A stretch of DNA of 64,000 nucleotides from Rahnella bonaserana (GCF_019049675.1 NZ_JAFMOW010000056.1:114887-178886), one strand, 5' to 3'. Positions 17,972-26,580 are shown, numbered from the stretch's first letter. The notes: generated from the letters alone by a model not told the origin. Program-made: numbers and translations.

Positions 17972-18048
17972 CGGCGAGTAGCGCAGCTTGGTAGCGCAAC
18001 TGGTTTGGGACCAGTGGGTCGGAGGTTCGAATCCTCTCTCGCCGACCA
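17972..18048 (+). tRNA. proM: tRNA-Pro, anticodon TGG
   Basis: The 77-nt gene folds as a tRNA with acceptor stem CGGCGAG/CTCGCCG, T-arm GGAGGTTCGAATCCTC, encoded CCA end and an anticodon stem CTGG/CCAG around loop TTTGGGA, giving anticodon TGG. As far as I can recall it matches E. coli proM. In E. coli the tRNA-Pro at this chromosomal place (next to eptB and dppA) is proK with anticodon CGG, so either the isoacceptors have been exchanged or this genome carries proM-type copies at more than one place. Confidence 0.95.
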
Positions 18049-18249
18049 CATTTGAAAAACCTGCTTTTAAAGCAGGTTTTTTTTCGCCTGTAGTAAAACA
18101 GGATGAGAACCTCCGAAGGAGGTTTGAGCCGAGCGAAGCGAGACAACGTTGCTTTAGCAACGGCCCGCAGGGCAAGCATCGCAGATGCGCGTCATCCTCT
18201 CTCGCCGACCACATTTGAAAAACCTGCTTTTAAAGCAGGTTTTTTTTCG
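18031..18249 (+). repeat. Duplication of the tRNA 3' end and terminator (rtT-like)
   Basis: A perfect 56-bp direct repeat occupies 18031-18086 and 18194-18249 (period 163 bp). Each copy holds the last 18 nt of the tRNA-Pro gene and the following terminator. The 107 bp between the copies form a chain of small hairpins: AACCTCC-GAA-GGAGGTT, CGTTGC-TTTA-GCAACG, GCCC-GCA-GGGC and GCATC-GCA-GATGC, plus a GAGCGAAGCGAG element. This is the architecture of the rtT repeats behind E. coli tyrT, where tRNA 3' ends are also repeated. No integrase or coding frame of note is present. Confidence 0.8.
18055..18084 (+). terminator. Terminator of the tRNA-Pro gene, copy 1
   Basis: AACCTGC and GCAGGTT pair around a TTTTAAA centre and are followed by a run of eight T, 10 nt past the CCA end. 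An identical copy lies at 18218-18247. A third hairpin (CCCGC/GCGGG, 18256-18286) follows and faces the toxin-antitoxin genes. Confidence 0.9.
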
Positions 18250-18299
18250 TCTGTAAAAAGCCCGCGTCCTTCCGGTTGCGGGTTTTAGCTTCTGAGATT

Positions 18300-18629
18300 T
18301 CATTTCATCATCTTCAAATCACCTTTACGGTGATTTTTATGATCCTGATAGAAGTTCTCATGAGAATCCAGGCTCAGCAGATACAGTTCTATTTTCTCTT
18401 CCCGCCAGCAGTAGCCCAGTAAAGCCTGCTGTTTTTCGAGCGGAAATTTATGCACTCTTAAATAGCTGAGATCGCCTTTCTTCAGTTCTCCGATCAGCGG
18501 ATTTCCTTGTATGCGCTCAATTTCATCGTCGACGACAATCTGCTGTGACAAAGGCAATCTTCCAAATGCTCTGGTAAAGCGATGAGATTCAAACGTATCA
18601 ATCCTTTGACCGCTCAGTCCTTCTGACAT
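18300..18629 (-). CDS. RelE/ParE-type toxin
   Basis: This 109-residue basic protein has the size and pattern of a RelE/ParE superfamily toxin: SHRFTRAFGRLPLSQQIVVD, a glycine-containing turn, then LSYLRVHKF and a short beta-hairpin ending LYLLSLDSHENFY. Such toxins are mRNA interferases or gyrase inhibitors; the sequence alone does not say which. It overlaps the upstream antitoxin gene by 32 nt, so the two are translated as a unit. The overlap makes the exact start uncertain. Confidence 0.75.
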   Translation of the reverse strand: MSEGLSGQRIDTFESHRFTRAFGRLPLSQQIVVDDEIERIQGNPLIGELKKGDLSYLRVHKFPLEKQQALLGYCWREEKIELYLLSLDSHENFYQDHKNHRKGDLKMMK

Positions 18630-18834
18630 AGCGCGTTACCTTGTTGTTATCTATCTCATTTTTGGCTAATAACGTTTCCACAATAAACCTGTAAGTCAGA
18701 TCGGGATTCTCTTCGGCTACCCGGCCGATTTTTGCCCAGTGTTCGATCTGTTTGGGAATGCTCCGGTGGGAGGCTTCTGCGTGTATTTTCACATCACTCA
18801 CAAAATCATCATCTAAGCGAATACTGGTTGCCAT
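18598..18834 (-). CDS. ParD-like antitoxin
   Basis: This 78-residue protein has an N-terminal ribbon-helix-helix-like segment (MATSIRLDDDFVSDVKIHAE) and then SIPKQIEHWAKIGRVAEENPD, which I recognise as the ParD-like TA antitoxin type. It is the first gene of a minus-strand pair with the RelE/ParE-type toxin. ParD-like antitoxins usually repress their own promoter. An inverted repeat, TTGC-TTAAT-GCAA (18883-18895), lies about 50 nt upstream. The pair sits between the tRNA-Pro repeat and dppA, an interval I do not expect to hold a TA module in E. coli. Confidence 0.78.
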   Translation of the reverse strand: MATSIRLDDDFVSDVKIHAEASHRSIPKQIEHWAKIGRVAEENPDLTYRFIVETLLAKNEIDNNKVTRYVRRTERSKD

Positions 18835-18882
18835 GGTTTACCTCTGGTCGTTTCATATCCGATAGAAGGGTGCGCCATAACA

Positions 18883-18895
18883 TTGCTTAATGCAA
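18883..18895. promoter_or_regulatory. Inverted repeat upstream of the ParD-like antitoxin
   Basis: TTGC-TTAAT-GCAA lies about 50 nt before the antitoxin start in an AT-rich stretch, where a promoter and an autoregulatory operator are expected. On the minus strand TTGCAT could serve as a -35 element. Confidence 0.35.
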
Positions 18896-19209
18896 CAAAT
18901 TGTCGCGTAACTTAATTCGTTTCCTCATTTCCTGAGAACCGAGAATAGGCGGCGCTCCCCACGTAAGGAAGGGATTTTTGGCAGGACTTTTGAGGTCTGC
19001 GAGGTGTCATGTAATAAGGGTTGTCTGGATATTTTATTTGCACCCGACTTCTGGGACTTTCACGCAAATCGGGCAAGTAGTACGCTCTTACGAACAAGCA
19101 AAAAGTAAGCCAGAGTTTAAAAATTCCTTAACATATTCGTTTCAATTCATATCCGTCCTTTCCCTTCCTTATGCCGGAAAAACAGGCTAAACACGTACGC
19201 ATAATGACC

Positions 19210-19226
19210 TGCACCAGTAGTGTGCA
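19210..19226. promoter_or_regulatory. NtrC-like site far upstream of dppA
   Basis: TGCACCA-GTA-GTGTGCA matches the NtrC dyad TGCACCA-N3-TGGTGCA at 12 of 14 positions. It lies about 560 nt before dppA. No correctly spaced sigma-54 promoter was found downstream of it, so its role is open. Confidence 0.4.
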
Positions 19227-19738
19227 TTTGCGCTATTTTGGGGTTTTTTGGCGGTGCCGGGGCAAACACGTTCCCTGACCGGGCACAGCCGTTTGCTGCA
19301 CTTCCCAGCATTTTCCGCTGGTTTCCACCCCAATCTCAAAAATAACCGTTCATATATTCATCATTTAGCCAGAAATTTTTAGGGTTTTAAAATGGCCGAA
19401 ACACCCAGGAATATTCTTTTACAAAGGGGATTGTGTGGTTATTTGCTGCGCAGACTGAACATTCGTCCTGAAATGGTTAACGAAATGTTTTTTTATGTTT
19501 GTTTGTTGTAACTCACAGTCTGTGTAAATGCCTGATGGTTATATTGACGTCAAGGAAAGGAGTTGCCAAATTGATAGCCCCAAGGAAGACCAGTGAATAT
19601 TTCCGGTAAGGTTTTGTAAAGCCAACTTTACAGAACGCAGGAAAAAAATGGCAGTTCACCATGCTCTGGTTGGACTTATTGCAGCGCACGAGCAAACACA
19701 GTCACCCGCAAATAAAAATAAAGGGTGACGTGAGCTGT

Positions 19739-19768
19739 ATACACAACACACACATCCACATCACCATT
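19739..19768 (+). promoter_or_regulatory. C/A-rich dppA leader, probable GcvB sRNA target
   Basis: The stretch immediately before the dppA ribosome site is a run of CA repeats (ACACAACACACACATCC). In E. coli and Salmonella the dppA leader has a similar C/A-rich element that pairs with the G/U-rich R1 region of the small RNA GcvB and blocks translation. The analogy is strong in position and composition; GcvB itself is outside this window. Confidence 0.6.
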
Positions 19769-19787
19769 AATCGATGGAGCAGAAGCG

Positions 19788-21395
19788 ATGACAATCTCTT
19801 TAGGTAAGTCGGGGCTACTGAAATTCAGTATGGGCCTGATTGCGCTGACCGTTGCGGCCAGTGTCCAGGCAAAAACGTTAGTGTATTGTTCTGAAGGTTC
19901 ACCTGAAGGCTTTAACCCTCAGTTGTTCACCTCAGGCACCACGTATGACGCAAGCTCCGTGCCTATCTACAACCGTCTGGTTGAGTTCAAGATCGGCACC
20001 ACCGAAATCCAGCCTGGTCTGGCTGAAAAGTGGGACATCTCTGCCGACGGCAAAACCTACACCTTCCATCTGCGCAAAGGCGTGAAATGGCAGGACAACA
20101 AGGAATTCAAACCGACCCGTGATTTCAACGCGGACGACGTTGTGTTCTCCTTCGAGCGTCAGCTGGACAAAAATAACGCATACCACGGTGTTTCTGGCGG
20201 CAGCTACGAATACTTCGAAGGTATGGGCATGGGCGATCTGATCAACAAGATCGTGAAAGTCGACGACAACACCGTGCAGTTCGTCCTCAACCGCCCTGAG
20301 TCTCCGTTCCTGGCTGACCTGGCGATGGACTTCGCTTCAATTCTGTCTGCGGAATACGCTGACAACATGATGAAAGCGAAAACGCCTGAGAAAGTTGACC
20401 TGGATCCAATCGGTACCGGTCCGTTCCAGCTTCTGCAATACCAGAAAGATTCACGCATCCTCTACAAAGCATTCCCGGGCTACTGGGGCACCAAGCCGCA
20501 GATCGACCGTTTAGTCTTCTCCATCACGCCTGATGCTTCCGTGCGTTACGCGAAACTGCAGAAAAACGAATGCCAGGTCATGCCGTATCCAAACCCGGCT
20601 GACATCGCAGCAATGAAAAAAGATAAAACCATCAACCTGATGCAACAGCCAGGTCTGAACGTGGGTTATCTGTCCTTCAACGTTGAGAAAAAACCACTGG
20701 ATGAAGTGAAAGTGCGTCAGGCACTGACCATGGCTGTGAACAAAAAAGCCATCATCGATGCGGTTTATCAGGGTGCTGGCCAGCCGGCTAAAAACCTGAT
20801 CCCACCAACAATGTGGGGCTACAACAAAGATGTGGTGGATTACGAATACAATCCTGAGAAAGCCAAAGAGCTGCTGAAAGAAGCAGGTCATGCAGACGGT
20901 TTCGCTATCGATCTGTGGGCGATGCCGGTACAGCGTCCGTACAACCCGAACGCGCGCCGTATGGCTGAAATGATCCAGGCTGACTGGGCGAAAATCGGCG
21001 TGAAAGCCAACATCGTGACTTACGAGTGGGGCGAATACCTCAAGCGTGCTAAGAACGGTGAGCACCAGTCTGTGATGATGGGCTGGACCGGCGACAATGG
21101 GGATCCGGATAACTTCTTCGCCACCCTGTTCAGCTGTGCAGCGGCGAAAGACGGTTCGAACTACTCCCGCTGGTGCTACAAGCCGTTTGAAGATTTGATC
21201 CAGCCAGCCCGTGCTGAATCTGATCACGCCAAACGTGCTGCGCTCTACCAGCAGGCTCAGGTGGTGATGCATGACCAGGCTCCGGCGCTGATCATCGCTC
21301 ACTCCACTGTGTACGAACCGGTTCGTAAAGAAGTCAAAGGGTATGTCGTAGATCCGCTCGGCAAACACCACTTCGAAAACGTCTCAATGGAGTGA
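19788..21395 (+). CDS. dppA: Dipeptide-binding periplasmic protein DppA
   Basis: This 535-residue protein is the solute-binding component of the Dpp dipeptide importer and is also used for haem and 5-aminolevulinate in E. coli. An N-terminal signal peptide ends at SVQA-KTLVYCSEG. The mature part has the SBP family 5 signature around FHLRKGVKWQDNKEF. The ribosome site GGAGCAGAAGCG precedes the ATG. A 205-nt gap separates it from dppB, so it is probably expressed above the membrane components, as in E. coli. Confidence 0.96.
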   Translation: MTISLGKSGLLKFSMGLIALTVAASVQAKTLVYCSEGSPEGFNPQLFTSGTTYDASSVPIYNRLVEFKIGTTEIQPGLAEKWDISADGKTYTFHLRKGVKWQDNKEFKPTRDFNADDVVFSFERQLDKNNAYHGVSGGSYEYFEGMGMGDLINKIVKVDDNTVQFVLNRPESPFLADLAMDFASILSAEYADNMMKAKTPEKVDLDPIGTGPFQLLQYQKDSRILYKAFPGYWGTKPQIDRLVFSITPDASVRYAKLQKNECQVMPYPNPADIAAMKKDKTINLMQQPGLNVGYLSFNVEKKPLDEVKVRQALTMAVNKKAIIDAVYQGAGQPAKNLIPPTMWGYNKDVVDYEYNPEKAKELLKEAGHADGFAIDLWAMPVQRPYNPNARRMAEMIQADWAKIGVKANIVTYEWGEYLKRAKNGEHQSVMMGWTGDNGDPDNFFATLFSCAAAKDGSNYSRWCYKPFEDLIQPARAESDHAKRAALYQQAQVVMHDQAPALIIAHSTVYEPVRKEVKGYVVDPLGKHHFENVSME

Positions 21396-21551
21396 TTGAC
21401 TACTGAGCGCACAGGGAGCTGCGTTGTGCGGTGCTCGCAATTTTCGCCTACCTGATGGTATGTCTCAATTGCTCTGCTCCTCCGCCTTGCTCGCTGAGCG
21501 CTCACTACGTCTTTTAGTTCAGCGATATAAAGTTTTGTGAGCTATCAATAA

Positions 21552-21580
21552 GCCCGGCGAGCTACGGTTCTCCGGGCATT
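21552..21580 (+). terminator. Hairpin between dppA and dppB
   Basis: GCCCGG and CCGGGC pair around 14 nt and are followed by ATTTTAT. A hairpin here could protect the dppA message or end part of the transcripts, giving more DppA than DppB-F. The T-run is weak, so attenuation or stabilisation is more likely than full termination. Confidence 0.45.
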
Positions 21581-21600
21581 TTATACAGAGAGTACGGGAT

Positions 21601-22620
21601 ATGCTGCAGTTCATACTCCGACGTCTGGGGTTAGTTATCCCAACGTTTATCGGCATTACTTTGCTGACTTTTGCCTTCGTACACATGATACCAGGCGACC
21701 CGGTCACCATCATGGCAGGCGAGCGCGGGGTTTCCCCCGAACGTCATGCCCAGCTGATGGCAGATATGGGGCTCGACAAGCCTCTTTACCAGCAATATTT
21801 CAAATACGTGAACGGGGTGCTGCATGGCGACCTGGGCACTTCCTTAAAAAGCCGCACCCCTGTCTGGCAGGAATTTGTACCGCGCTTTAAAGCCACTCTG
21901 GAACTGGGCATCTGCGCGATGATTTTCGCGATCATTGTCGGTATTCCGGTGGGTGTGCTGGCGGCGGTAAAACGGGGATCGATATTCGACCACACGGCCG
22001 TGGGGATCTCGCTGACCGGTTATTCGATGCCGATATTCTGGTGGGGGATCATGCTGGTTATGCTGGTCTCGGTACAGCTTAACCTGACGCCCGTGTCGGG
22101 GCGAATAAGCGACACCGTCTTCCTCGATGACAGTCTGCCGCTGACCGGCTTTATGCTGATCGACACGTTGTTCTGGGGCGAACCGGGTGATTTCGTGGAT
22201 GCTGTGATGCACATGATTTTACCGGCTATCGTACTGGGCACCATTCCGCTGGCGGTGATTGTGCGTATGACCCGTTCTTCCATGCTGGAAGTGCTGGGCG
22301 AAGACTATATCCGTACTGCGCGCGCCAAAGGCGTCAGCCGTATGCGGGTGATCGTCATTCACGCACTGCGCAATGCGCTGCTGCCGGTGGTGACCATCAT
22401 TGGTTTGCAGGTCGGTACGCTGCTCGGCGGCGCTATCCTGACGGAAACCATCTTCTCCTGGCCGGGACTCGGCCGGTGGCTGATCGACGCACTCCAGCGC
22501 CGCGACTATCCGGTCGTGCAGGGCGGGGTGTTGCTGGTCGCTACTCTGATCATCGTGGTTAACCTGCTGGTAGATGTGCTCTACGGCGTGGTCAACCCGC
22601 GTATTCGCCACAAGAAATAA
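21601..22620 (+). CDS. dppB: Dipeptide ABC transporter permease DppB
   Basis: This 339-residue inner-membrane permease has about six helices and the family EAA loop (EVLGEDYIRTARAKGVSRM) that contacts the ATPases. The N-terminus MLQFILRRLGLVIPTFIGIT is characteristic of DppB/OppB proteins. It works with DppC as the membrane channel. dppC follows 10 nt downstream. Confidence 0.96.
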   Translation: MLQFILRRLGLVIPTFIGITLLTFAFVHMIPGDPVTIMAGERGVSPERHAQLMADMGLDKPLYQQYFKYVNGVLHGDLGTSLKSRTPVWQEFVPRFKATLELGICAMIFAIIVGIPVGVLAAVKRGSIFDHTAVGISLTGYSMPIFWWGIMLVMLVSVQLNLTPVSGRISDTVFLDDSLPLTGFMLIDTLFWGEPGDFVDAVMHMILPAIVLGTIPLAVIVRMTRSSMLEVLGEDYIRTARAKGVSRMRVIVIHALRNALLPVVTIIGLQVGTLLGGAILTETIFSWPGLGRWLIDALQRRDYPVVQGGVLLVATLIIVVNLLVDVLYGVVNPRIRHKK

Positions 22621-22630
22621 GGGGCGCACA

Positions 22631-23545
22631 ATGTCTCAAACCACTGAGCCGGTCGCTAACGAGTTAGTGACGGCTGCGCCAGTGCCGATGCCGCCTTTGC
22701 GCGAATTCTGGCATTACTTCAAGCGTAATAAAGGGGCCGTGGTCGGCCTGGCTTACATCATTATCATGCTGGTCATTGCGATTGGCGCGAACGTGATTGC
22801 ACCGCATCTGCCTGCTGAACAGTTCCGTGACGCGCTGCTGCGCCCGCCGGTCTGGATGGAAGGCGGTAGCTGGAAATTCCTGCTGGGCACCGACGACGTC
22901 GGCCGCGATATTCTGTCGCGTCTGATGTACGGCGCGCGTTTATCGCTGCTGGTCGGTTGTCTGGTCGTCGTACTTTCGCTGATCCTCGGCGTGGTGTTCG
23001 GTCTGTTTGCCGGTTACTACGGCGGTGTGGTTGACGCCATCATCATGCGTGTGGTCGATATCATGCTGGCCCTGCCAAGCCTGTTGCTGGCGCTGGTACT
23101 GGTGGCGATTTTCGGCCCGTCGATTGTCAATGCCTCGCTGGCACTGACATTTGTTGCCTTGCCGCACTATGTGCGTTTAACCCGCGCTGCGGTGCTGGTG
23201 GAAGTGAACCGCGACTATGTGACCGCGTCGCGCGTCGCCGGTGCCGGTTCTGCCCGTCAGATGTTCATCAACATTTTACCTAACTGCTTAGCGCCGCTGA
23301 TTGTTCAGGCATCGCTTGGCTTCTCCAACGCCATCCTCGATATGGCAGCGTTGGGCTTCCTCGGTATGGGCGCACAGCCGCCAACGCCGGAGTGGGGCAC
23401 CATGCTGTCGGACGTCTTACAGTTTGCTCAAAGTGCCTGGTGGGTCGTGACCTTCCCTGGCGTGATCATTCTGCTGACGGTACTGGCATTTAACCTGATG
23501 GGTGATGGCCTGCGTGATGCCCTCGACCCTAAACTTAAGCAGTAA
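22631..23545 (+). CDS. dppC: Dipeptide ABC transporter permease DppC
   Basis: This 304-residue permease is the partner of DppB. The ATG at 22631 follows a GGGGCGC site and leaves a 10-nt gap after dppB; a longer frame reaching 22574 overlaps dppB and is unlikely. Hydrophobic segments, the [18 protein letters not shown] motif and the EAA loop ([20 protein letters not shown]) are all in place. Confidence 0.95.
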   Translation: MSQTTEPVANELVTAAPVPMPPLREFWHYFKRNKGAVVGLAYIIIMLVIAIGANVIAPHLPAEQFRDALLRPPVWMEGGSWKFLLGTDDVGRDILSRLMYGARLSLLVGCLVVVLSLILGVVFGLFAGYYGGVVDAIIMRVVDIMLALPSLLLALVLVAIFGPSIVNASLALTFVALPHYVRLTRAAVLVEVNRDYVTASRVAGAGSARQMFINILPNCLAPLIVQASLGFSNAILDMAALGFLGMGAQPPTPEWGTMLSDVLQFAQSAWWVVTFPGVIILLTVLAFNLMGDGLRDALDPKLKQ

Positions 23546-23555
23546 GGGGTTGGAG

Positions 23556-24581
23556 ATGGAAACAACATTAACGAATGGTGTTCAGGTCGGCAAAACGTTG
23601 CTGACTGTGGATAAACTCTCCGTTCACTTTGGTGACGAAGGCACGCCGTTCCGCGCCGTAGACCGTATCAGTTACAGCGTGAAACAGGGCGAAGTGGTCG
23701 GGATTGTCGGCGAGTCCGGCTCCGGTAAATCAGTCAGTTCACTGGCGCTGATGGGATTGATCGACTTCCCCGGCAAAGTGATGGCGGAGAAACTGGAATT
23801 CGGTGGCCGCAACCTGCAGGGCATCAGCGAAAAAGAGCGCCGCCAGATTGTCGGTGCCGAAGTCGCGATGATTTTCCAGGATCCGATGACCAGCCTGAAC
23901 CCGTGTTACACCGTGGGTTTCCAGATTATGGAAGCCATCAAGGTGCATCAGGGGGGTAACAAAAAGACCCGTCGTCAGCGCACCATCGACTTGCTGAATC
24001 TGGTCGGCATTCCTGATCCGGCTTCGCGTCTCGATGTCTATCCGCACCAGCTTTCCGGCGGGATGAGTCAGCGCGTGATGATCGCGATGGCGATCGCCTG
24101 TCGCCCGAAATTGCTGATTGCCGATGAGCCGACCACTGCGCTCGACGTGACCATTCAGGCGCAGATCATCGAGCTGCTGCTTGAGCTGCAACAGAAAGAA
24201 AACATGGCGCTGATGCTGATCACCCATGACCTGGCACTGGTGGCGGAAGCCGCGCATCACATCATTGTGATGTACGCCGGTCAGGTGGTGGAATCGGCTA
24301 AAGCGACGGAAATCTTCCGTGCACCGCGACATCCGTATACTCAGGCGCTTCTGCGCTCGCTGCCGGAATTCGCCGCTGACAAAGCCCGTTTACAGTCATT
24401 GCCGGGCGTGGTGCCGGGCAAATATGACCGTCCAAACGGCTGTCTGCTCAATCCGCGCTGCCCGTATGCAACTGACCGTTGCCGTAAAGAAGAACCTGCG
24501 CTGCGTGACCTCGCAGACGGGCGTCAGTCGAAGTGCCATTATCCGCTGGATGATGCCGGGAGACCTACTTATGAGTCCTGA
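23556..24581 (+). CDS. dppD: Dipeptide ABC transporter ATPase DppD
   Basis: This 341-residue ATPase has Walker A GESGSGKS, signature LSGGMSQR, Walker [13 protein letters not shown], and the C-terminal oligopeptide-transporter extension with cysteines ([12 protein letters not shown]) that bind an iron-sulfur cluster in related proteins. The ATG at 23556 has a TTGGAG site just upstream; the frame extending to 23502 overlaps dppC. It overlaps dppF by 11 nt. Confidence 0.95.
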   Translation: METTLTNGVQVGKTLLTVDKLSVHFGDEGTPFRAVDRISYSVKQGEVVGIVGESGSGKSVSSLALMGLIDFPGKVMAEKLEFGGRNLQGISEKERRQIVGAEVAMIFQDPMTSLNPCYTVGFQIMEAIKVHQGGNKKTRRQRTIDLLNLVGIPDPASRLDVYPHQLSGGMSQRVMIAMAIACRPKLLIADEPTTALDVTIQAQIIELLLELQQKENMALMLITHDLALVAEAAHHIIVMYAGQVVESAKATEIFRAPRHPYTQALLRSLPEFAADKARLQSLPGVVPGKYDRPNGCLLNPRCPYATDRCRKEEPALRDLADGRQSKCHYPLDDAGRPTYES

Positions 24582-25593
24582 TAACACCCAATCTCAGCCG
24601 CTGTTGCACGCGATTGACCTGAAAAAACATTACCCTGTTAAGAAGGGCATCTTCGGCCAGGAACGCACGGTGAAAGCGCTCGACGGCGTGTCGTTTACGC
24701 TCGAACGCGGCAAAACGCTGGCGGTGGTAGGGGAATCCGGTTGTGGTAAATCCACGCTGGGCCGTCTGCTGACCATGATTGAAGTGCCGACCGGCGGTGA
24801 GTTGTATTACCGCGGGCAGGATTTGCTGAAACCTGACGCGACCGCTGAAAAGCTGCGCCGTCAGAAGATCCAAATCGTGTTCCAGAATCCTTACGGATCG
24901 CTGAACCCGCGTAAGAAAGTCGGTCAGATCCTCGAAGAACCGTTGCTGATCAACACTAAACTGACCCGCGAAGAACGTCGCGAAAAGGCCCTGGCGATGA
25001 TGGCGAAAGTTGGCCTGAAAACCGAGCACTACGACCGCTATCCGCACATGTTCTCCGGCGGTCAGCGTCAGCGTATTGCAATCGCCCGTGGTCTGATGCT
25101 GGATCCGGACGTGGTGATCGCCGATGAACCGGTTTCTGCGCTCGACGTTTCCGTGCGTGCGCAGGTACTGAACCTGATGATGGATTTGCAGCAGGATTTA
25201 GGGCTGTCATACGTCTTCATCTCGCATGATTTATCCGTGGTGGAACATATCGCTGATGAAGTGATGGTGATGTATCTCGGTCGTTGCGTGGAGAAGGGCT
25301 CGAAAGAGGCCGTCTTCAGCAATCCGCGTCATCCGTACACGCAGGCATTGCTGTCCGCGACGCCGCGTCTGAACCCGGACGAACGCCGTGAACGCATCAA
25401 GCTGACCGGCGAGCTGCCAAGCCCGCTGAATCCGCCAGCCGGTTGCGCCTTTAACGCCCGTTGCCGCCGTGCGTTCGGCACCTGCAAACAGTTCCAGCCG
25501 CAGCTGAAACAGTACGGCGACCAGCTCGTCGCCTGCTTCGCCGTTGACCAGGATGAAACCGGCACCACGCAGACCGTTGCCGTAAATCAGTAA
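24571..25593 (+). CDS. dppF: Dipeptide ABC transporter ATPase DppF
   Basis: This 340-residue second ATPase has Walker [10 protein letters not shown], signature FSGGQRQR, Walker [13 protein letters not shown] and a C-terminal cysteine-containing extension ([12 protein letters not shown]). I chose the ATG at 24571, which overlaps the dppD stop region, because the product then begins [20 protein letters not shown] as expected for DppF. A terminator follows the stop codon closely, so dppABCDF ends here. Confidence 0.95.
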   Translation: MSPDNTQSQPLLHAIDLKKHYPVKKGIFGQERTVKALDGVSFTLERGKTLAVVGESGCGKSTLGRLLTMIEVPTGGELYYRGQDLLKPDATAEKLRRQKIQIVFQNPYGSLNPRKKVGQILEEPLLINTKLTREERREKALAMMAKVGLKTEHYDRYPHMFSGGQRQRIAIARGLMLDPDVVIADEPVSALDVSVRAQVLNLMMDLQQDLGLSYVFISHDLSVVEHIADEVMVMYLGRCVEKGSKEAVFSNPRHPYTQALLSATPRLNPDERRERIKLTGELPSPLNPPAGCAFNARCRRAFGTCKQFQPQLKQYGDQLVACFAVDQDETGTTQTVAVNQ

Positions 25594-25605
25594 TATTGCT
25601 GATAT

Positions 25606-25634
25606 GAAAAAGCCCGCGAAAAGCGGGCTTTTTT
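25606..25634 (+). terminator. Terminator of dppABCDF
   Basis: AGCCCGC and GCGGGCT pair around GAAAA and are followed by six T residues, 13-41 nt after the dppF stop codon. Confidence 0.92.
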
Positions 25635-25712
25635 GTGGGTAATTTTCAGACACATTGGCAGATGAGATATTGATATGATGCCGGAATCCCCAAAAATAAC
25701 AGGACGTTAATT

Positions 25713-26102
25713 ATGGCATCTGTACCCTTATCTGGACCTGGCTCTCAGGTTGTTCAAAACAATATGAGAGAAGCCCGGCAGCATGGAACATCGAGAAACA
25801 TGGCGACCGCCAGCACCTATTATTGGTTTTATCAGAAAGTGAGGAATCACGGTCCCTGGGATTATAAAGCCTATGATCCTTACTGGGCGGCCTTCGGCAA
25901 TTTTAACTTTGGTGCGGCAGGAACGGCAGCAGGTATTCCGGCGACAACACTTCTTATGGGGGCTGGGTTTGCACAAGAACGTGCAGGAACATCGAAACCT
26001 GAATGGGGAAAATGGACTCAAAAGCCACCTTACGGAGATGACCCGACAGATCAACATAACATAAGAGAAGGGATCGATTATGCCATTCAAAATGGTTATT
26101 AG
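25713..26102 (+). CDS. Solitary polymorphic toxin type 44 domain protein
   Basis: This 129-residue protein consists almost entirely of a domain I recognise as polymorphic toxin type 44 (Ntox44): FYQKVRNHGPWDYKAYDP, then FGNFNFGAAGTAAGIP, then KPPYGDDPTDQHNIREGIDY. In other bacteria this domain is usually the C-terminal tip of Rhs, filamentous-haemagglutinin or type VI effectors. Here it has no delivery domain, no PAAR motif and no signal peptide. An AGGA site precedes the ATG. The next frame overlaps its end by 23 nt, as toxin-immunity pairs often do. The enzymatic activity is not evident from the sequence. Confidence 0.7.
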   Translation: MASVPLSGPGSQVVQNNMREARQHGTSRNMATASTYYWFYQKVRNHGPWDYKAYDPYWAAFGNFNFGAAGTAAGIPATTLLMGAGFAQERAGTSKPEWGKWTQKPPYGDDPTDQHNIREGIDYAIQNGY

Positions 26103-26514
26103 ATGGCTACATCGTTTTGTCACTCTCGCCCTATTTCTGCTGGTGATGGGGTTCTGGTGGCTTAATCAGAGCGGGGATAATCCAGCCGGAGATAAACTGC
26201 TTCGCACACAAAAAATTAACGATCATATGTGGTTATATCTGACTGAAAGCCAAAGCGGGGGAGCGACGGTTCCTTTCCACTACCGGTATTATCTGGCTGG
26301 CGACCTGAAAGGCAGTAACAGTGAAATCGTTAAAAATCTGGCAGAGAGTTTTCCGTTTATCTCAGGGAGTGGAACAATTGCCGGTATCACTACCAGTGCA
26401 GATAACCGGGTGATGGTGACTTATAGCGGAAATGTTTTTTCTTTGAGTAATACCGCCAGCTACAAGTATGACGGGCAGAACTATACGACTCATTTTAGCT
26501 ATCAGATTAATTAA
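26080..26514 (+). CDS. Probable membrane-anchored immunity protein for the toxin-44 protein
   Basis: This 144-residue protein has a basic start and one membrane helix (about residues 9-28) followed by a soluble, Ser/Thr- and aromatic-rich domain that should lie in the periplasm. I recognise no family. The overlap with the preceding toxin gene suggests translational coupling and a cognate immunity role; a periplasmic immunity domain would imply a periplasmic toxin target. An internal ATG at 26092 is an equally good start. A bidirectional terminator follows. Confidence 0.5.
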   Translation: MPFKMVIRWLHRFVTLALFLLVMGFWWLNQSGDNPAGDKLLRTQKINDHMWLYLTESQSGGATVPFHYRYYLAGDLKGSNSEIVKNLAESFPFISGSGTIAGITTSADNRVMVTYSGNVFSLSNTASYKYDGQNYTTHFSYQIN

Positions 26515-26530
26515 AGGTCTACACATAATA

Positions 26531-26566
26531 AAAAAGGCCAGTCAGCATCCCCTGACTGGCCTTTTT
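26531..26566. terminator. Bidirectional terminator
   Basis: GGCCAGTCAG and CTGACTGGCC form a 10-bp stem flanked by A5 and T5 runs. It serves the toxin-immunity pair from the left and the bcs operon from the right. Confidence 0.92.
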
Positions 26567-26580
26567 ATTCCAGAGTATGC

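Larger units (their letters stand above)
18896..19787 (+). other. Long non-coding region upstream of dppA
   Basis: About 890 nt separate the toxin-antitoxin operon from dppA. I see no convincing gene: the short frames at 18912-19097 (minus) and 19513-19695 (minus) lack good start sites and family features. The region is AT-rich from 19330 onward. It contains an NtrC-like palindrome at 19210-19226, a long-loop hairpin GTCACCC/GGGTGAC at 19701-19729, and a C/A-rich leader directly before dppA. It is probably an extended regulatory region. Confidence 0.6.

Noticed and set aside
17873..18214. Minus-strand frame of 113 codons across the tRNA-Pro gene
   Set aside because: It is antisense to the tRNA; its ERGFEPPTHWSQ-type translation is a well-known spurious product of tRNA-Pro genes.
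18031..18249. Attachment sites (attL/attR) of an integrated element at the tRNA
   Set aside because: Only 107 bp lie between the repeats, with no integrase or cargo, and the repeat includes the terminator; an rtT-like duplication explains it better.
19281..19296. Sigma-54 promoter for dppA (GGGCAC...TTTGCT)
   Set aside because: The GG and GC elements are separated by 11 nt instead of the strict 10, and the first base of the -24 box does not match.
18912..19695. Small frames upstream of dppA as genes
   Set aside because: No ribosome sites, no family features, and composition like non-coding spacer.
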